Shown in pieces: positions 26,654-34,738 of a stretch of 64,000 nucleotides of DNA. This DNA is from Alphaproteobacteria bacterium (GTDB lineage Bacteria > Pseudomonadota > Alphaproteobacteria > Rhodobacterales > Rhodobacteraceae): NCBI GenBank assembly GCA_030431485.1, contig JAUIIR010000002.1, positions 62,001 through 126,000 on the forward strand, written 5' to 3'. Made by a program: the position numbers and the translations under genes. The number at the start of each line of letters is the position of its first letter. The first letter of the stretch is position 1. A model generated the notes under the pieces. It was not told where the DNA came from and did not search any database. It saw only the letters and a list, made by a program, of their open reading frames with translations.

Positions 26654-28309
26654 ATGGCCTCCTACCAGTTTGTCTACCACATGAGCGGGGTCTCCAAGAC
26701 CTATCCCGGTGGGAAGAAGACGTTCGAAAATATCCATCTGAACTTCTTGCCCGGCGTGAAAATCGGTGTTGTCGGCGTCAACGGTGCCGGTAAATCCACG
26801 CTGCTCAAGATCATGGCGGGCCTCGATAAGGATTTCTCGGGCGAAGCGTGGGCAGCCGAGGGCGCCAAGGTAGGCTACCTGCCGCAGGAGCCGCAGCTTG
26901 ATCCGGCGCTCAGCGTGCGCGAGAACGTGATGCTGGGTGTGGCCGAGAAGAAAAGCAAACTCGACCGTTTCAACGAACTGGCGATGAACTACAGCGATGA
27001 AACCGCTGACGAAATGGCGGCCCTTCAAGACGAGATCGACGCCAACAACCTTTGGGATCTGGACAGCCAGATCGACGTTGCGATGGAAGCTCTGCGTTGC
27101 CCGCCGGATGACGCGGACGTGACCACGCTGTCTGGCGGTGAAAAGCGCCGTGTCGCGCTGTGCAAGCTGCTGCTCGAAGCGCCGGACATGCTGCTCCTCG
27201 ACGAACCGACCAACCACCTTGACGCGGAAACCATTGCGTGGCTGCAAAACCACCTGATCGAATACAAGGGCACGATCTTGATCGTGACCCACGACCGCTA
27301 CTTCCTCGACGACATCACCGGATGGATCCTCGAACTCGATCGCGGTCGCGGCATTCCCTACGAAGGTAACTATTCCAGCTGGCTGGAACAGAAAGCCAAG
27401 CGGCTTGAACAGGAAGCGCGCGAAGACAAGGCCAAGCAGAAAACGCTGGAGCGCGAACTTGCGTGGATGCGTCAGGGACAGAAGGCGCGTCAGGCAAAAT
27501 CCAAGGCGCGTATTCAGGCCTATGAAGAGATGGCCGGTCAGTCCGAGCGCGAACGCGTTGGTCGGGCTCAGATCATCATCCCGAACGGTCCGCGCCTCGG
27601 GTCGAAAGTGATTGAGGTCAATGGCTTGAAGAAAGCTATGGGCGACAAACTCCTGATCGAAGACCTGAGCTTCAGCCTGCCGCCGGGCGGCATTGTTGGT
27701 GTAATCGGCCCGAACGGGGCCGGTAAATCGACGCTCTTCAAGATGCTCACCGGCCAGGAAAAGCCAGACGCCGGCGACGTGACCTACGGGGACACCGTGC
27801 AACTGGCCTATGTTGACCAGTCGCGCGACGACCTGAACCCGGACGATACCGTCTGGGAGGCCATTTCAGGCGGGGCCGAGATCATCAAACTGGGTGACGC
27901 CGAGGTCAATTCCCGCGCCTATTGCGGGTCTTTCAACTTCAAGGGCGGCGACCAGCAGAAGAAAGTCGGTCTGCTGTCAGGTGGTGAACGCAACCGCGTG
28001 CACATGGCGCGTCTGCTCAAGGAAGGCGGGAACGTGCTCCTGCTCGACGAACCGACCAACGATCTGGACGTCGAAACGCTCCGCGCACTGGAAGACGCGA
28101 TTGAGGATTTTGCCGGCTGCGCCGTGGTCATCAGCCACGACCGCTTCTTCCTCGACCGTCTGTGTACGCATATCCTCGCTTTCGAGGGCGATGCCCATGT
28201 CGAATGGTTCGAAGGCAACTTCGAGGACTATGAGGAAGACAAGAAGCGGCGTCTGGGAGCGGACGCGCTTGAGCCGAAGCGGGTGAAGTTCAAGAAGTTT
28301 GTGAGGTAA
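26654..28309 (+). CDS. ettA: Energy-dependent translational throttle protein EttA (ABC-F)
   Basis: 551 residues with two ABC domains: Walker A GVNGAGKST (about 41) and GPNGAGKST (about 355), signatures LSGGEKRR and LSGGERNR, and Walker B LLLLDEPTNHLD and LLLDEPTNDLD. A charged linker (EQEAREDKAKQKTLERE) joins them, and there are no membrane segments, as in ABC-F proteins. EttA binds the ribosomal E site and couples initiation to ATP/ADP level. The start at MASYQFVYHMSGVSK matches the family and has AAGGAACGCGATC upstream. Confidence 0.95.
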   Translation: MASYQFVYHMSGVSKTYPGGKKTFENIHLNFLPGVKIGVVGVNGAGKSTLLKIMAGLDKDFSGEAWAAEGAKVGYLPQEPQLDPALSVRENVMLGVAEKKSKLDRFNELAMNYSDETADEMAALQDEIDANNLWDLDSQIDVAMEALRCPPDDADVTTLSGGEKRRVALCKLLLEAPDMLLLDEPTNHLDAETIAWLQNHLIEYKGTILIVTHDRYFLDDITGWILELDRGRGIPYEGNYSSWLEQKAKRLEQEAREDKAKQKTLERELAWMRQGQKARQAKSKARIQAYEEMAGQSERERVGRAQIIIPNGPRLGSKVIEVNGLKKAMGDKLLIEDLSFSLPPGGIVGVIGPNGAGKSTLFKMLTGQEKPDAGDVTYGDTVQLAYVDQSRDDLNPDDTVWEAISGGAEIIKLGDAEVNSRAYCGSFNFKGGDQQKKVGLLSGGERNRVHMARLLKEGGNVLLLDEPTNDLDVETLRALEDAIEDFAGCAVVISHDRFFLDRLCTHILAFEGDAHVEWFEGNFEDYEEDKKRRLGADALEPKRVKFKKFVR

Positions 28310-28318
28310 ATATTGCCT

Positions 28319-28340
28319 CGGGTGGGCTTTGGCCCACCCG
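28319..28340. terminator. Hairpin after ettA
   Basis: CGGGTGGGC and GCCCACCCG form a perfect 9-bp stem with a TTTG loop, 10 bases past the ettA stop. There is no T-run on the plus strand; a run of A follows, so on the minus strand a T-run precedes rather than follows the stem. It may stabilise the ettA 3' end or be a copy of the GGTGGGC/GCCCACC palindromes common in proteobacteria. Confidence 0.5.
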
Positions 28341-28373
28341 CAAAAACCCGTGCAGTTGACGCCGGGGGTGGCG

Positions 28374-28853
28374 TTACAGCGTAGTAACCAGCGCTGCGAC
28401 CCACATCCCTGCTGCGAATACCGTATGCGCAGCAAGGCCCATGCCGCGAACGCGCCACGGGTTGTCGGTGCGGCTGGCTGCCCATCCCAATCCCATCCCG
28501 GGCAACAGGAGAAACCATCCAGCGGCGATGGTGACCAGCGCGAAAATCCAGAGCGGTATGAACGGTTTACCGACAAGCCACTGGGAACCAACGATCATCA
28601 AAAACAGAATACCGTAGAGAATGCCTACGCCATAGTGCACAGCCCATCCAATGTGAGTTTCGCCAAAAACGGGCGGCACCTCACAAATGTCAGAATGGAA
28701 TACACGTCCCCTAGAAACCTCGGTCGCCCACCTCCCGACATTGCCCCAATTCGGTAAGGGTTGACCAAAAAACCGGTGCAGAACCATTGCCCAGAGGTCC
28801 ATCGATAGAGTTCCAACGACCCCCATAAAGACGCCTATAGTCACCAAGCCCAT
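28374..28853 (-). CDS. DUF2938 family membrane protein
   Basis: 159 residues with four hydrophobic segments (1-24, about 68-92, 98-120 and 137-158). The motif GTLSMDLWAMVLHRFFGQP and the HIGWAVHYGVGI segment fit the DUF2938 family, whose function is unknown. It is transcribed toward ettA and away from the thioredoxin gene region. Confidence 0.8.
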   Translation of the reverse strand: MGLVTIGVFMGVVGTLSMDLWAMVLHRFFGQPLPNWGNVGRWATEVSRGRVFHSDICEVPPVFGETHIGWAVHYGVGILYGILFLMIVGSQWLVGKPFIPLWIFALVTIAAGWFLLLPGMGLGWAASRTDNPWRVRGMGLAAHTVFAAGMWVAALVTTL

Positions 28854-28924
28854 AGCCCGCTCCCGCTTAATCGCTAAAACAAACTACAGACTTGGACACA
28901 AATTCCAATGCCGGGACCGAGCGC

Positions 28925-29347
28925 TTACCCAACCCAACCGACAATCTGATCCGCCCGCATCGCGCCCGACTGCCGCGCGCCCTCGCGGCCTTTGTCGAAA
29001 CGGATCATCGTCGGAATTCCCCGGATGCCGTAGGTTTGACCGGACTGAGGGAAGTCCTCGGTGTTCAGTTTCACCAAACGAGCCCGCGATTTTAGCGCAC
29101 CCGCAGCTTTGGAAAACTCCGGCCCCATCATCTTGCACGGCCCGCACCACGGCGCCCAAAAATCGACGACCAGTGGAACTTCATCCGTGCGTGCTGCTTT
29201 TTGCAAAGTTGCCCAATCGACCTCAACCGCCTTGCCTGGCATCAGTCCCGCGCCACAGGTGCCGCATTTGGGGTTTTCGTCCAGCCGGTTTTCGGGAACC
29301 CGGTTCGTCTGTCCACACTCAAGGCAGGTAAGTTTTTTTCCAGCCAT
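28925..29347 (-). CDS. trxC: Thioredoxin 2 (TrxC-type, zinc-ribbon N terminus)
   Basis: 140 residues from the ATG at 29347. The N-terminal CLECG and CGTCG pairs form the zinc ribbon typical of TrxC; the active site is WAPWCGPCKMM, and the cis-proline is in RGIPTMIRF. It reduces protein disulfides in the cytoplasm and in other bacteria is induced by oxidative stress. The 20 residues added by the ORF-track start are not family-like. Confidence 0.93.
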   Translation of the reverse strand: MAGKKLTCLECGQTNRVPENRLDENPKCGTCGAGLMPGKAVEVDWATLQKAARTDEVPLVVDFWAPWCGPCKMMGPEFSKAAGALKSRARLVKLNTEDFPQSGQTYGIRGIPTMIRFDKGREGARQSGAMRADQIVGWVG

Positions 29348-29422
29348 GACATCACTCCAAAACATATTCTGTGATTGATATGTGTGTGCTGAATCGAGAC
29401 GCTTCAAGACCCATCGCTGCCG

Positions 29423-30064
29423 TCAGTCCTCCGCAAGACTGCGCACCAGATCAGCCTTAGACATCTCAGATCGACCGTCGATCTTGCGCTCTTGTGCCAT
29501 GTCGTAAAGCTCATCCTTGGTTTTCTGCTCCAGAGCAGACACAGACTCTTCGCCCCGGCCGTCGTCATCGGTGGCGTCTTCTATTGCCGAAATCAACTCA
29601 TCCTTATTCATCGTCGATCGCCCTTCGATGTCCAGATCAGCTGCCCGATCCAAGAGCATATCCTTGGTTGGGCCGCGCTTTTTGATGAGCGCAACCTTGT
29701 CCCTCACATCGTCTGGTTGATCGACAAATTGCTGATCTCCGTCTTTCTTTTTCTGGGTAGATCGGGCGTATTCATCTTCTGTCAGCAACATCCTGACCTT
29801 CTTGGGCAGGTAGCGTTCACCAGTCGCATCCGAAGCCGCGCCCGACTTGGTGCCCCAATCTTCTTCGGTCCAACGGTGCAGATCGGTCTCCTCCTGATCA
29901 GGGCCGTCATCCTCATATCCTCCGCCCCGCTTCTGATATTCCTGTACAGCCAACTGCGCTTTCCGCGCGGACCATTGCCCGGGATCCCCGCCCTTGTCAG
30001 ATCGAGTGACTTCTTTTTTCACGGTCTCCCATAGATTGGGATCCGTTTTCTTGGCCGAACTCAT
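29423..30064 (-). CDS. DUF5872 / Rho-N domain protein
   Basis: 213 residues from the ATG at 30064. The central part (ETDLHRWTEEDWGTKSG to KVRMLLTEDEYARS) matches DUF5872. Two Rho termination factor N-terminal-like or SAP-like motifs follow: TKDMLLDRAADLDIEGRSTMNKDELISAI and TKDELYDMAQERKIDGRSEMSKADLVRSL, an internal duplication. The protein is highly charged and probably binds nucleic acid. It overlaps the DUF3140 gene by 4 bp (ATGA). Its role is unknown. Confidence 0.8.
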   Translation of the reverse strand: MSSAKKTDPNLWETVKKEVTRSDKGGDPGQWSARKAQLAVQEYQKRGGGYEDDGPDQEETDLHRWTEEDWGTKSGAASDATGERYLPKKVRMLLTEDEYARSTQKKKDGDQQFVDQPDDVRDKVALIKKRGPTKDMLLDRAADLDIEGRSTMNKDELISAIEDATDDDGRGEESVSALEQKTKDELYDMAQERKIDGRSEMSKADLVRSLAED

Positions 30065-30408
30065 GCGGACGTCTCCTTCACCAGGTCGTGGTTCCGGGTC
30101 ATCAGGGGATAGCGCCATTCGAACCTCTCAAACGCGCTGTCCGGGACGCCTTGCGACAGGTGAGGTTTCACATAGCCGAGGACTTTTGGCATGTGATCCC
30201 GCTGATTTTGGGACAGGCCATCCTTTTCCGTGTCTTTGATCTGCGCAATCCGGCGTCCGGATTTATCGCCGCTACTCTCACCTTCTTCGGCGTTCCCACC
30301 AGACCGGGAGTCCGCCGTATCGAGCCGCGGCTCCACCTCGGATTGGGTCATTTTGACGAGGTCTTGCCATTCGTCCCAGACTTGGTTTCTGGATTTTGAT
30401 GACGACAT
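30061..30408 (-). CDS. DUF3140 family protein
   Basis: 115 residues with the DUF3140 pattern: WDEWQDLVKMTQSE at the start, SGDKSGRRIAQI in the middle and DHMPKVLGYVKPHLSQG ... WRYPLMTRNHD at the end. The function is unknown; relatives are often found with genes for DNA-binding or stress proteins. It overlaps the DUF5872/Rho-N gene start by 4 bp, so the two are cotranscribed. No signal peptide or membrane segment is seen. Confidence 0.8.
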   Translation of the reverse strand: MSSSKSRNQVWDEWQDLVKMTQSEVEPRLDTADSRSGGNAEEGESSGDKSGRRIAQIKDTEKDGLSQNQRDHMPKVLGYVKPHLSQGVPDSAFERFEWRYPLMTRNHDLVKETSA

Positions 30409-30648
30409 GTCTCACCTTTCTTTCCTATCGAAAGACAAGGCATGTGACGCAATGAAAGTTCCAAGGATTCGCGACATGCTACGCATGCAGTCACTTGCAA
30501 ATTCGCGCTGATTCTGCGATATAGGTGAGGCTAACGATCTTCTATTCGACCCTCTGTTTTCCGACACCGGCACACAGTCATCGATCCAGACGTGACTTCG
30601 CCGGGTTGCCGCATGTTGCGGGCAACGGAAAACACAAGGATACTTCAC

Positions 30649-30855
30649 ATGGCCTCTGGCACAGTGAAATGGTTTAACACCACAAAAGGCTACGGCTTCA
30701 TCGCACCCGATGGCGGCTCCAAGGACGTTTTCGTCCACATCTCCGCTGTTGAGCGTTCGGGCCTGACCGGTCTGCGCGACGATCAGAAGGTGACCTTCGA
30801 CATCGAAGCCGGCCGCGACGGTCGCGAGAGCGCAGTCAATCTCGCGCTGGCGTAA
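30649..30855 (+). CDS. Cold-shock domain protein
   Basis: 68 residues with RNP1 KGYGFIAPD and RNP2 VFVHIS, an OB-fold RNA/DNA chaperone of the CspA type. The ATG at 30649 gives the family start [10 protein letters not shown]; the ORF-track start adds an upstream extension. The 5' leader contains a strong hairpin around 30604-30626 (GTTGCC...GGCAAC), as is common for cold-shock mRNAs. A close paralogue lies at 32527. A hairpin with a T-run follows the gene. Confidence 0.95.
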   Translation: MASGTVKWFNTTKGYGFIAPDGGSKDVFVHISAVERSGLTGLRDDQKVTFDIEAGRDGRESAVNLALA

Positions 30856-30880
30856 GCCAAACCTTACACAAAAAAAAACT

Positions 30881-30911
30881 GTCCGTCGCGAAATGCGGCG
30901 GGCGGTTTTTC
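30881..30911 (+). terminator. Rho-independent terminator of the cold-shock gene
   Basis: CCGTCGC (30883-30889) pairs with GCGGCGG over a short AAAT-type loop and is followed by GCGG then TTTTT. The stem contains one G-T pair. It lies about 25 bp past the stop codon, preceded by a run of A. Confidence 0.75.
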
Positions 30912-31090
30912 TTTACCACCGACCTGCAATCGGTTTGGACATGATCAGCGGTGTTGTGGCCAATGTGCCGCAATTGTTATTTCGCAGTGCGTGTCAGTCA
31001 TGCGATGGCGCTTGTTTTCGCCTAAAGCCTCGGCAACATGTCGCGTGCCTTTTTTTTGCGATTTACCAACAATGAGGAACAACGCTGCCC

Positions 31091-31651
31091 ATGTTTTCCA
31101 GACGTCACTTTCTGGCTGCCACCGCCGCCGGTCTGGCTGCCCCAAGCCTTGCCAAGGCGCAAGGTTTCCAAATTGATCCAATCTACATGCCCCAGAATGT
31201 TCGCATCAAAAGCGATGTGGCTCCGGGGCAAATCCTGATCCTGCCGCGTGCGCATTTTTTGTATCACGTGACCCAGCCCGGTGTGGCGCGCCGCTACGGT
31301 GTTGGCGTCGGTCGGGCCGGGCTTGAATTCACAGGCACTGCGGAAATCGCGGTCAAGAAAGAGTGGCCAACATGGCGACCAACGGACGAAATGATCGAAC
31401 GTGAGCCGAAGACTTACGCGAAGTTCGTCGATAACGACTACGTCCAGCCAGGTGGACCCGGCAACCCACTTGGCGCGCGAGCGCTTTATCTGTTCCAGAA
31501 CGGGCGGGACACATTTTTCCGGATCCATGGAACAACAGCCCCGCGGTCAATCGGTCAGTCCGTTTCAAACGGATGTATCCGTATGCTTAACGCCCATGTC
31601 GAAGACCTTTATGAACGCGTGCCCATCGGCACCGTCGTTACGGTCCTTTAA
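31091..31651 (+). CDS. L,D-transpeptidase (YkuD family), exported
   Basis: 186 residues. SRRHFLAATAAGLAAPSLAKA is a twin-arginine-like signal. The YkuD catalytic motif is complete: HGTTAPRSIGQSVSNGCIRM, with the catalytic His and Cys. It should form 3-3 cross-links or attach proteins to peptidoglycan in the periplasm. The gene stands alone between the cold-shock gene and a possible small membrane protein gene. Confidence 0.92.
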   Translation: MFSRRHFLAATAAGLAAPSLAKAQGFQIDPIYMPQNVRIKSDVAPGQILILPRAHFLYHVTQPGVARRYGVGVGRAGLEFTGTAEIAVKKEWPTWRPTDEMIEREPKTYAKFVDNDYVQPGGPGNPLGARALYLFQNGRDTFFRIHGTTAPRSIGQSVSNGCIRMLNAHVEDLYERVPIGTVVTVL

Positions 31652-31784
31652 TTATACAGGCCTCCGAGGCGTGATCCGCACGCGCCTCGGGATTGTCATT
31701 CTGCTGCCTTAAATTCGAGCGCGATGCTGGGCCATCACTGGCACATTACTGATACGCGTGTTCCTTGAGTGAAGAGGCAGAACA

Positions 31785-31958
31785 TTGGCAGCCATAACAT
31801 TCATCGCTGGAAGCATTTTGGGTTGGATCGCAGCCGCCACTGCGTTGATTGCAGGAGCACTGGCCTCGACAGCGCTTATCGTCTTTGTGGCAACCAGCTT
31901 CGGATTTTCGTGCCTAGCTCTGCTCGCAGCCTCGCTAAGAGCGCAGCCCGACGTCTGA
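31785..31958 (+). CDS. Possible small membrane protein (TTG start)
   Basis: A 57-codon frame too short for the ORF track: TTG at 31785 with GAAGAGG upstream, ending at TGA 31956-31958. The product is almost wholly hydrophobic (ITFIAGSILGWIAAATALIA, STALIVFVATSFGFSC) with two predicted membrane spans and a short polar C terminus. Such composition over the whole length is suggestive, but a TTG start and the lack of a known family keep this tentative. Confidence 0.4.
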   Translation: MAAITFIAGSILGWIAAATALIAGALASTALIVFVATSFGFSCLALLAASLRAQPDV

Positions 31959-32013
31959 CCACAATCGCACAGTCATTAGGCAGGCGCGCGAAATCGCGCC
32001 GACCCTGCTAGTG

Positions 32014-32277
32014 TTACAGCAGGACGTGTATCACGAGCAGATTTGGAATGATGAACGCAGCAGCGATACAGAACAACTTGGCCAAATGCGACGCCGTCTG
32101 AAAAAGCTTATTCTCTTCCATCGCATCGCCATAGGCCAACGCCGCAAAGAATAGTGCACCGGATTGTCCGTTTTCAATCAATCGGTTACGCTCGATCTCG
32201 GCGCGGGCTTCGGCATACCGCTTATCCAGCATACTTTGCTCTGTTTTGGCGGCCACCCGTGCTTCCATGCCTGACAT
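32014..32277 (-). CDS. Small single-span membrane protein of unknown function
   Basis: 87 residues from the ATG at 32277, preceded by a strong GGGAGAGGG. A charged helical N-terminal part (KTEQSMLDKRYAEARAEIERNR) is followed by a C-terminal hydrophobic segment (LFCIAAAFIIPNLLVIHVLL), so the protein is tail-anchored or has one membrane span. I do not recognise the family. The ORF-track start adds 39 residues upstream of the good ribosome binding site. Confidence 0.6.
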   Translation of the reverse strand: MSGMEARVAAKTEQSMLDKRYAEARAEIERNRLIENGQSGALFFAALAYGDAMEENKLFQTASHLAKLFCIAAAFIIPNLLVIHVLL

Positions 32278-32526
32278 TATCCCTCTCCCTGCAGTCTGAG
32301 ACGGTGTAAAGATGGTGCGCAACGCGCGCAGGGCAAGGCACTTACAAATGAAAGTCAGCACTTGGCTTTTTTCTTGCGTCATTTCCGGAATCACATGAAA
32401 ACGTGACTCGCAACGTTACCAATTTCGACCACTGCTCCCATCCCGGCTCAGTTACGCGATTTTGACTGACCGAGCCCGTCGCGCCGTCTTGCCCGGCGGA
32501 AGATAAGACAGACAGGAGTAGAACGG

Positions 32527-32733
32527 ATGGCCACTGGCACCGTCAAATGGTTCAACACCACTAAAGGCTACGGCTTCATCGCACCGGACAGCGGCGGAAA
32601 GGACGTGTTCGTACACATTTCTGCCGTCGAGCGATCTGGCCTGACCGGACTCGCGGACAATCAGAAGGTCACCTATGACCTTGAAGCTGGTCGTGACGGT
32701 CGCGAAGCTGCGGTCAACCTCGCGCTCGCATAA
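32527..32733 (+). CDS. Cold-shock domain protein (second copy)
   Basis: 68 residues, differing from the protein at 30649 at only about ten positions. The same RNP1 and RNP2 motifs are present, and GACAGGAG gives a good ribosome binding site. The two genes are probably a local duplication separated by the L,D-transpeptidase and small membrane genes. It should act as an RNA chaperone at low temperature or in stationary phase. Confidence 0.95.
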   Translation: MATGTVKWFNTTKGYGFIAPDSGGKDVFVHISAVERSGLTGLADNQKVTYDLEAGRDGREAAVNLALA

Positions 32734-32740
32734 CGTGGTT

Positions 32741-33352
32741 TCAGGGCTCCGCCCAATCCACGTCCTTGGCTTCTGAGATCGTCAATCGGCCATCCGGCCA
32801 AGGTCGGAACAACGCGCGGGCGGCTGTTGCGTCGCCCGTCAACCAAAGACCTAAGTCTTTTGGTTCAAGAATGACCCCCATACGATCGTGAATATTGCGC
32901 AGGTCCGCATTGGGCGGACAGGTCAGCGTTGCAATTTGTGGCACCTCAATGCCACCCGGCGTAGACCAGACGTCGTAAATAGATGCAAACCAGAGCGGTG
33001 CGCCCTCTGCCGAACGGATATCCCACGCCGTCTTTCGACGTGATTGTCCGGTCCACTCGTACCATCCGTCCACAGGTACGACGGCCCGACGCATGTTTTC
33101 AAAAGCGCTTTTTTCGAAAACCGTCTCAGAACGCGCGTTGACGATGGTTTCCATGACCGGGCGTCCTCTGGCATTCCGGCGCCCAGTCGGGATCATCCCC
33201 CATCGCATTTTGCAAAAACCGGTCTCAATCAGTGCCAAAACCTCCTGCCCGGGCTTGATGTTGCGCCTTGGCGGTTCTGCGTCTGGGACATCCACACCTG
33301 CGATGTCAGCCAACTCCGCAACGGGCCTAGTCAGGTATAGCCGACCCGGCAT
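32741..33352 (-). CDS. YedK/HMCES (SRAP) family protein lacking catalytic Cys2
   Basis: 203 residues from the ATG at 33352. SRAP proteins trap abasic sites in single-stranded DNA through Cys2 exposed after Met removal (MCGR). Here the start reads MPGRLYLT, so Cys2 is Pro. The other site residues are kept: Asn72 in VNARSE, Glu99 in DGWYEW and His155 in NIHDRMGVIL. The start overlaps the stop of the esterase gene by one base (TGATG), so the frame and start are well fixed. The protein may use another chemistry, bind without cross-linking, or be inactive. Confidence 0.88.
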   Translation of the reverse strand: MPGRLYLTRPVAELADIAGVDVPDAEPPRRNIKPGQEVLALIETGFCKMRWGMIPTGRRNARGRPVMETIVNARSETVFEKSAFENMRRAVVPVDGWYEWTGQSRRKTAWDIRSAEGAPLWFASIYDVWSTPGGIEVPQIATLTCPPNADLRNIHDRMGVILEPKDLGLWLTGDATAARALFRPWPDGRLTISEAKDVDWAEP

Positions 33353-34026
33353 CACTTAGCCGCGCGTTTGACCAATTCGGCAACAGCCGGACCCATAGCC
33401 TCAACGATCAAGTCCACACCCTCCGCGTTCGGGTGGATGCCATCCATCTGCATGACATCGCGCAGTTCGGCTGGAGTGCTCCCGACGCTATACAAGCCTT
33501 CGAAAAAACGAGGGAAGTAAAGCGCGCCGTAGGCATCCGCCAATTCCGGATACATCGCGTCGAATTCAGCTTTGTATTCAGGGCCGTAGTTGCCCGGCGC
33601 TTCCATTCCGACAATCAATACATCAAGCGCGTTCTCCTCGGCGACTTGTAGAATGCATTCGAGATTTTCACGCGACACCGATGGGTCTAGCCCCCGCAGA
33701 AGGTCGTTCCCGCCGAGAGCCACGATAAGTGCATCTGTAGACGGCGACAGCGACCACTCAACACGTGACAAGCCGCCCGCTGTGGTGTCTCCAGAGACAC
33801 CGGCATTCACCAGCCGCACATCAAGGCCCTGTTCCGCAAGATAGCTGCGCATCTTCGGAACAAAGCCGTTCTGGTCGATCAAACCATATCCCGCTGTAAG
33901 GCTGTCGCCCAAGGCAATCACCTCTACCGGTTCAGCTTGGACAGCCGTGACTGTGCACAGGCACACAACCGCCACGCGTGCCTTGCTCAGAACCCACGAC
34001 GCCCCATATGTGAATGAGTGAAACAT
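33352..34026 (-). CDS. tesA: Arylesterase / TesA-like SGNH hydrolase, exported
   Basis: 224 residues from the ATG at 34026. A signal peptide ends near CTVTAVQA. SGNH blocks are clear: ALGDSLTAGYGL (Ser), the Gly block near NAGVSGDTT, ALGGNDLLRG (Asn) and MDGIHPNAEG (Asp-His). Family members are periplasmic thioesterases/arylesterases. The gene is divergent from a ybbA/ybbP-like pair, the same arrangement as tesA-ybbA-ybbP in E. coli. The start codons are only 19 bp apart, so the promoters must overlap the coding starts. Confidence 0.88.
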   Translation of the reverse strand: MFHSFTYGASWVLSKARVAVVCLCTVTAVQAEPVEVIALGDSLTAGYGLIDQNGFVPKMRSYLAEQGLDVRLVNAGVSGDTTAGGLSRVEWSLSPSTDALIVALGGNDLLRGLDPSVSRENLECILQVAEENALDVLIVGMEAPGNYGPEYKAEFDAMYPELADAYGALYFPRFFEGLYSVGSTPAELRDVMQMDGIHPNAEGVDLIVEAMGPAVAELVKRAAK

Positions 34027-34045
34027 TAAAAAAGCTCCGTACCCA

Positions 34046-34738
34046 ATGACCCAACCCGTCCTCGACCTCAAAGATGTCACGCTCAGCCTTAAGGGCAATG
34101 CCGGAATGGTTGAGATCCTACATGGGATCAGCCTTTCCGTTCACAAGGGCGAGACATTGGGCCTGATCGGTCCTTCTGGCTCGGGTAAGTCTTCTTTGCT
34201 GATGGTGATGGGCGGCCTTGAGAATGCCACATCCGGCAGTGTGGTCGCCTTGGGACAGGATTTGACCGCGATGGACGAGGACAAAATGGCCCGGTTCCGC
34301 CGCGATCATATGGGGGTGGTCTTTCAGTCATTTCACCTGATTCCAACCATGACTGCACTGGAAAATGTCGCCACTCCGCTGGAGTTGGCTGGCGAGAAGG
34401 ATGCGTATGCGCGTGCTGAAGCCGAACTAGAGGCAGTCGGGCTCGCGCATCGAGCCGATCATTACCCGGCACAGATGTCCGGCGGGGAACAGCAACGTGT
34501 CGCGCTGGCGCGTGCGTCGGTCACCCGACCGGAAATCCTTCTCGCGGATGAGCCGACAGGCAATCTAGATGGTGTGAACGGACAAGCGATCATCGACTTG
34601 CTGTTTGGTCTGCGCGACCGCCACGGGGCAACGCTTGTTCTGGTGACGCACAGCCGTGAACTTGCCGCAAAATGCGACCGTGTGATCCGCCTGACCGACG
34701 GACATATCGCAGATAGCGAACTGAAGGCGGCAGAATAA
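34046..34738 (+). CDS. ABC transporter ATP-binding protein, YbbA/LolD type
   Basis: 230 residues with Walker A GPSGSGKSS, signature MSGGEQQRVALARA and Walker B ILLADEPTGNLD. These MacB/LolD-class ATPases act with large FtsX-type permeases in mechanotransmission or lipoprotein/lipid extraction rather than classic transport. The stop overlaps the ATG of the permease gene by one base (TAATG). It is divergent from the tesA-like esterase. Confidence 0.92.
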   Translation: MTQPVLDLKDVTLSLKGNAGMVEILHGISLSVHKGETLGLIGPSGSGKSSLLMVMGGLENATSGSVVALGQDLTAMDEDKMARFRRDHMGVVFQSFHLIPTMTALENVATPLELAGEKDAYARAEAELEAVGLAHRADHYPAQMSGGEQQRVALARASVTRPEILLADEPTGNLDGVNGQAIIDLLFGLRDRHGATLVLVTHSRELAAKCDRVIRLTDGHIADSELKAAE

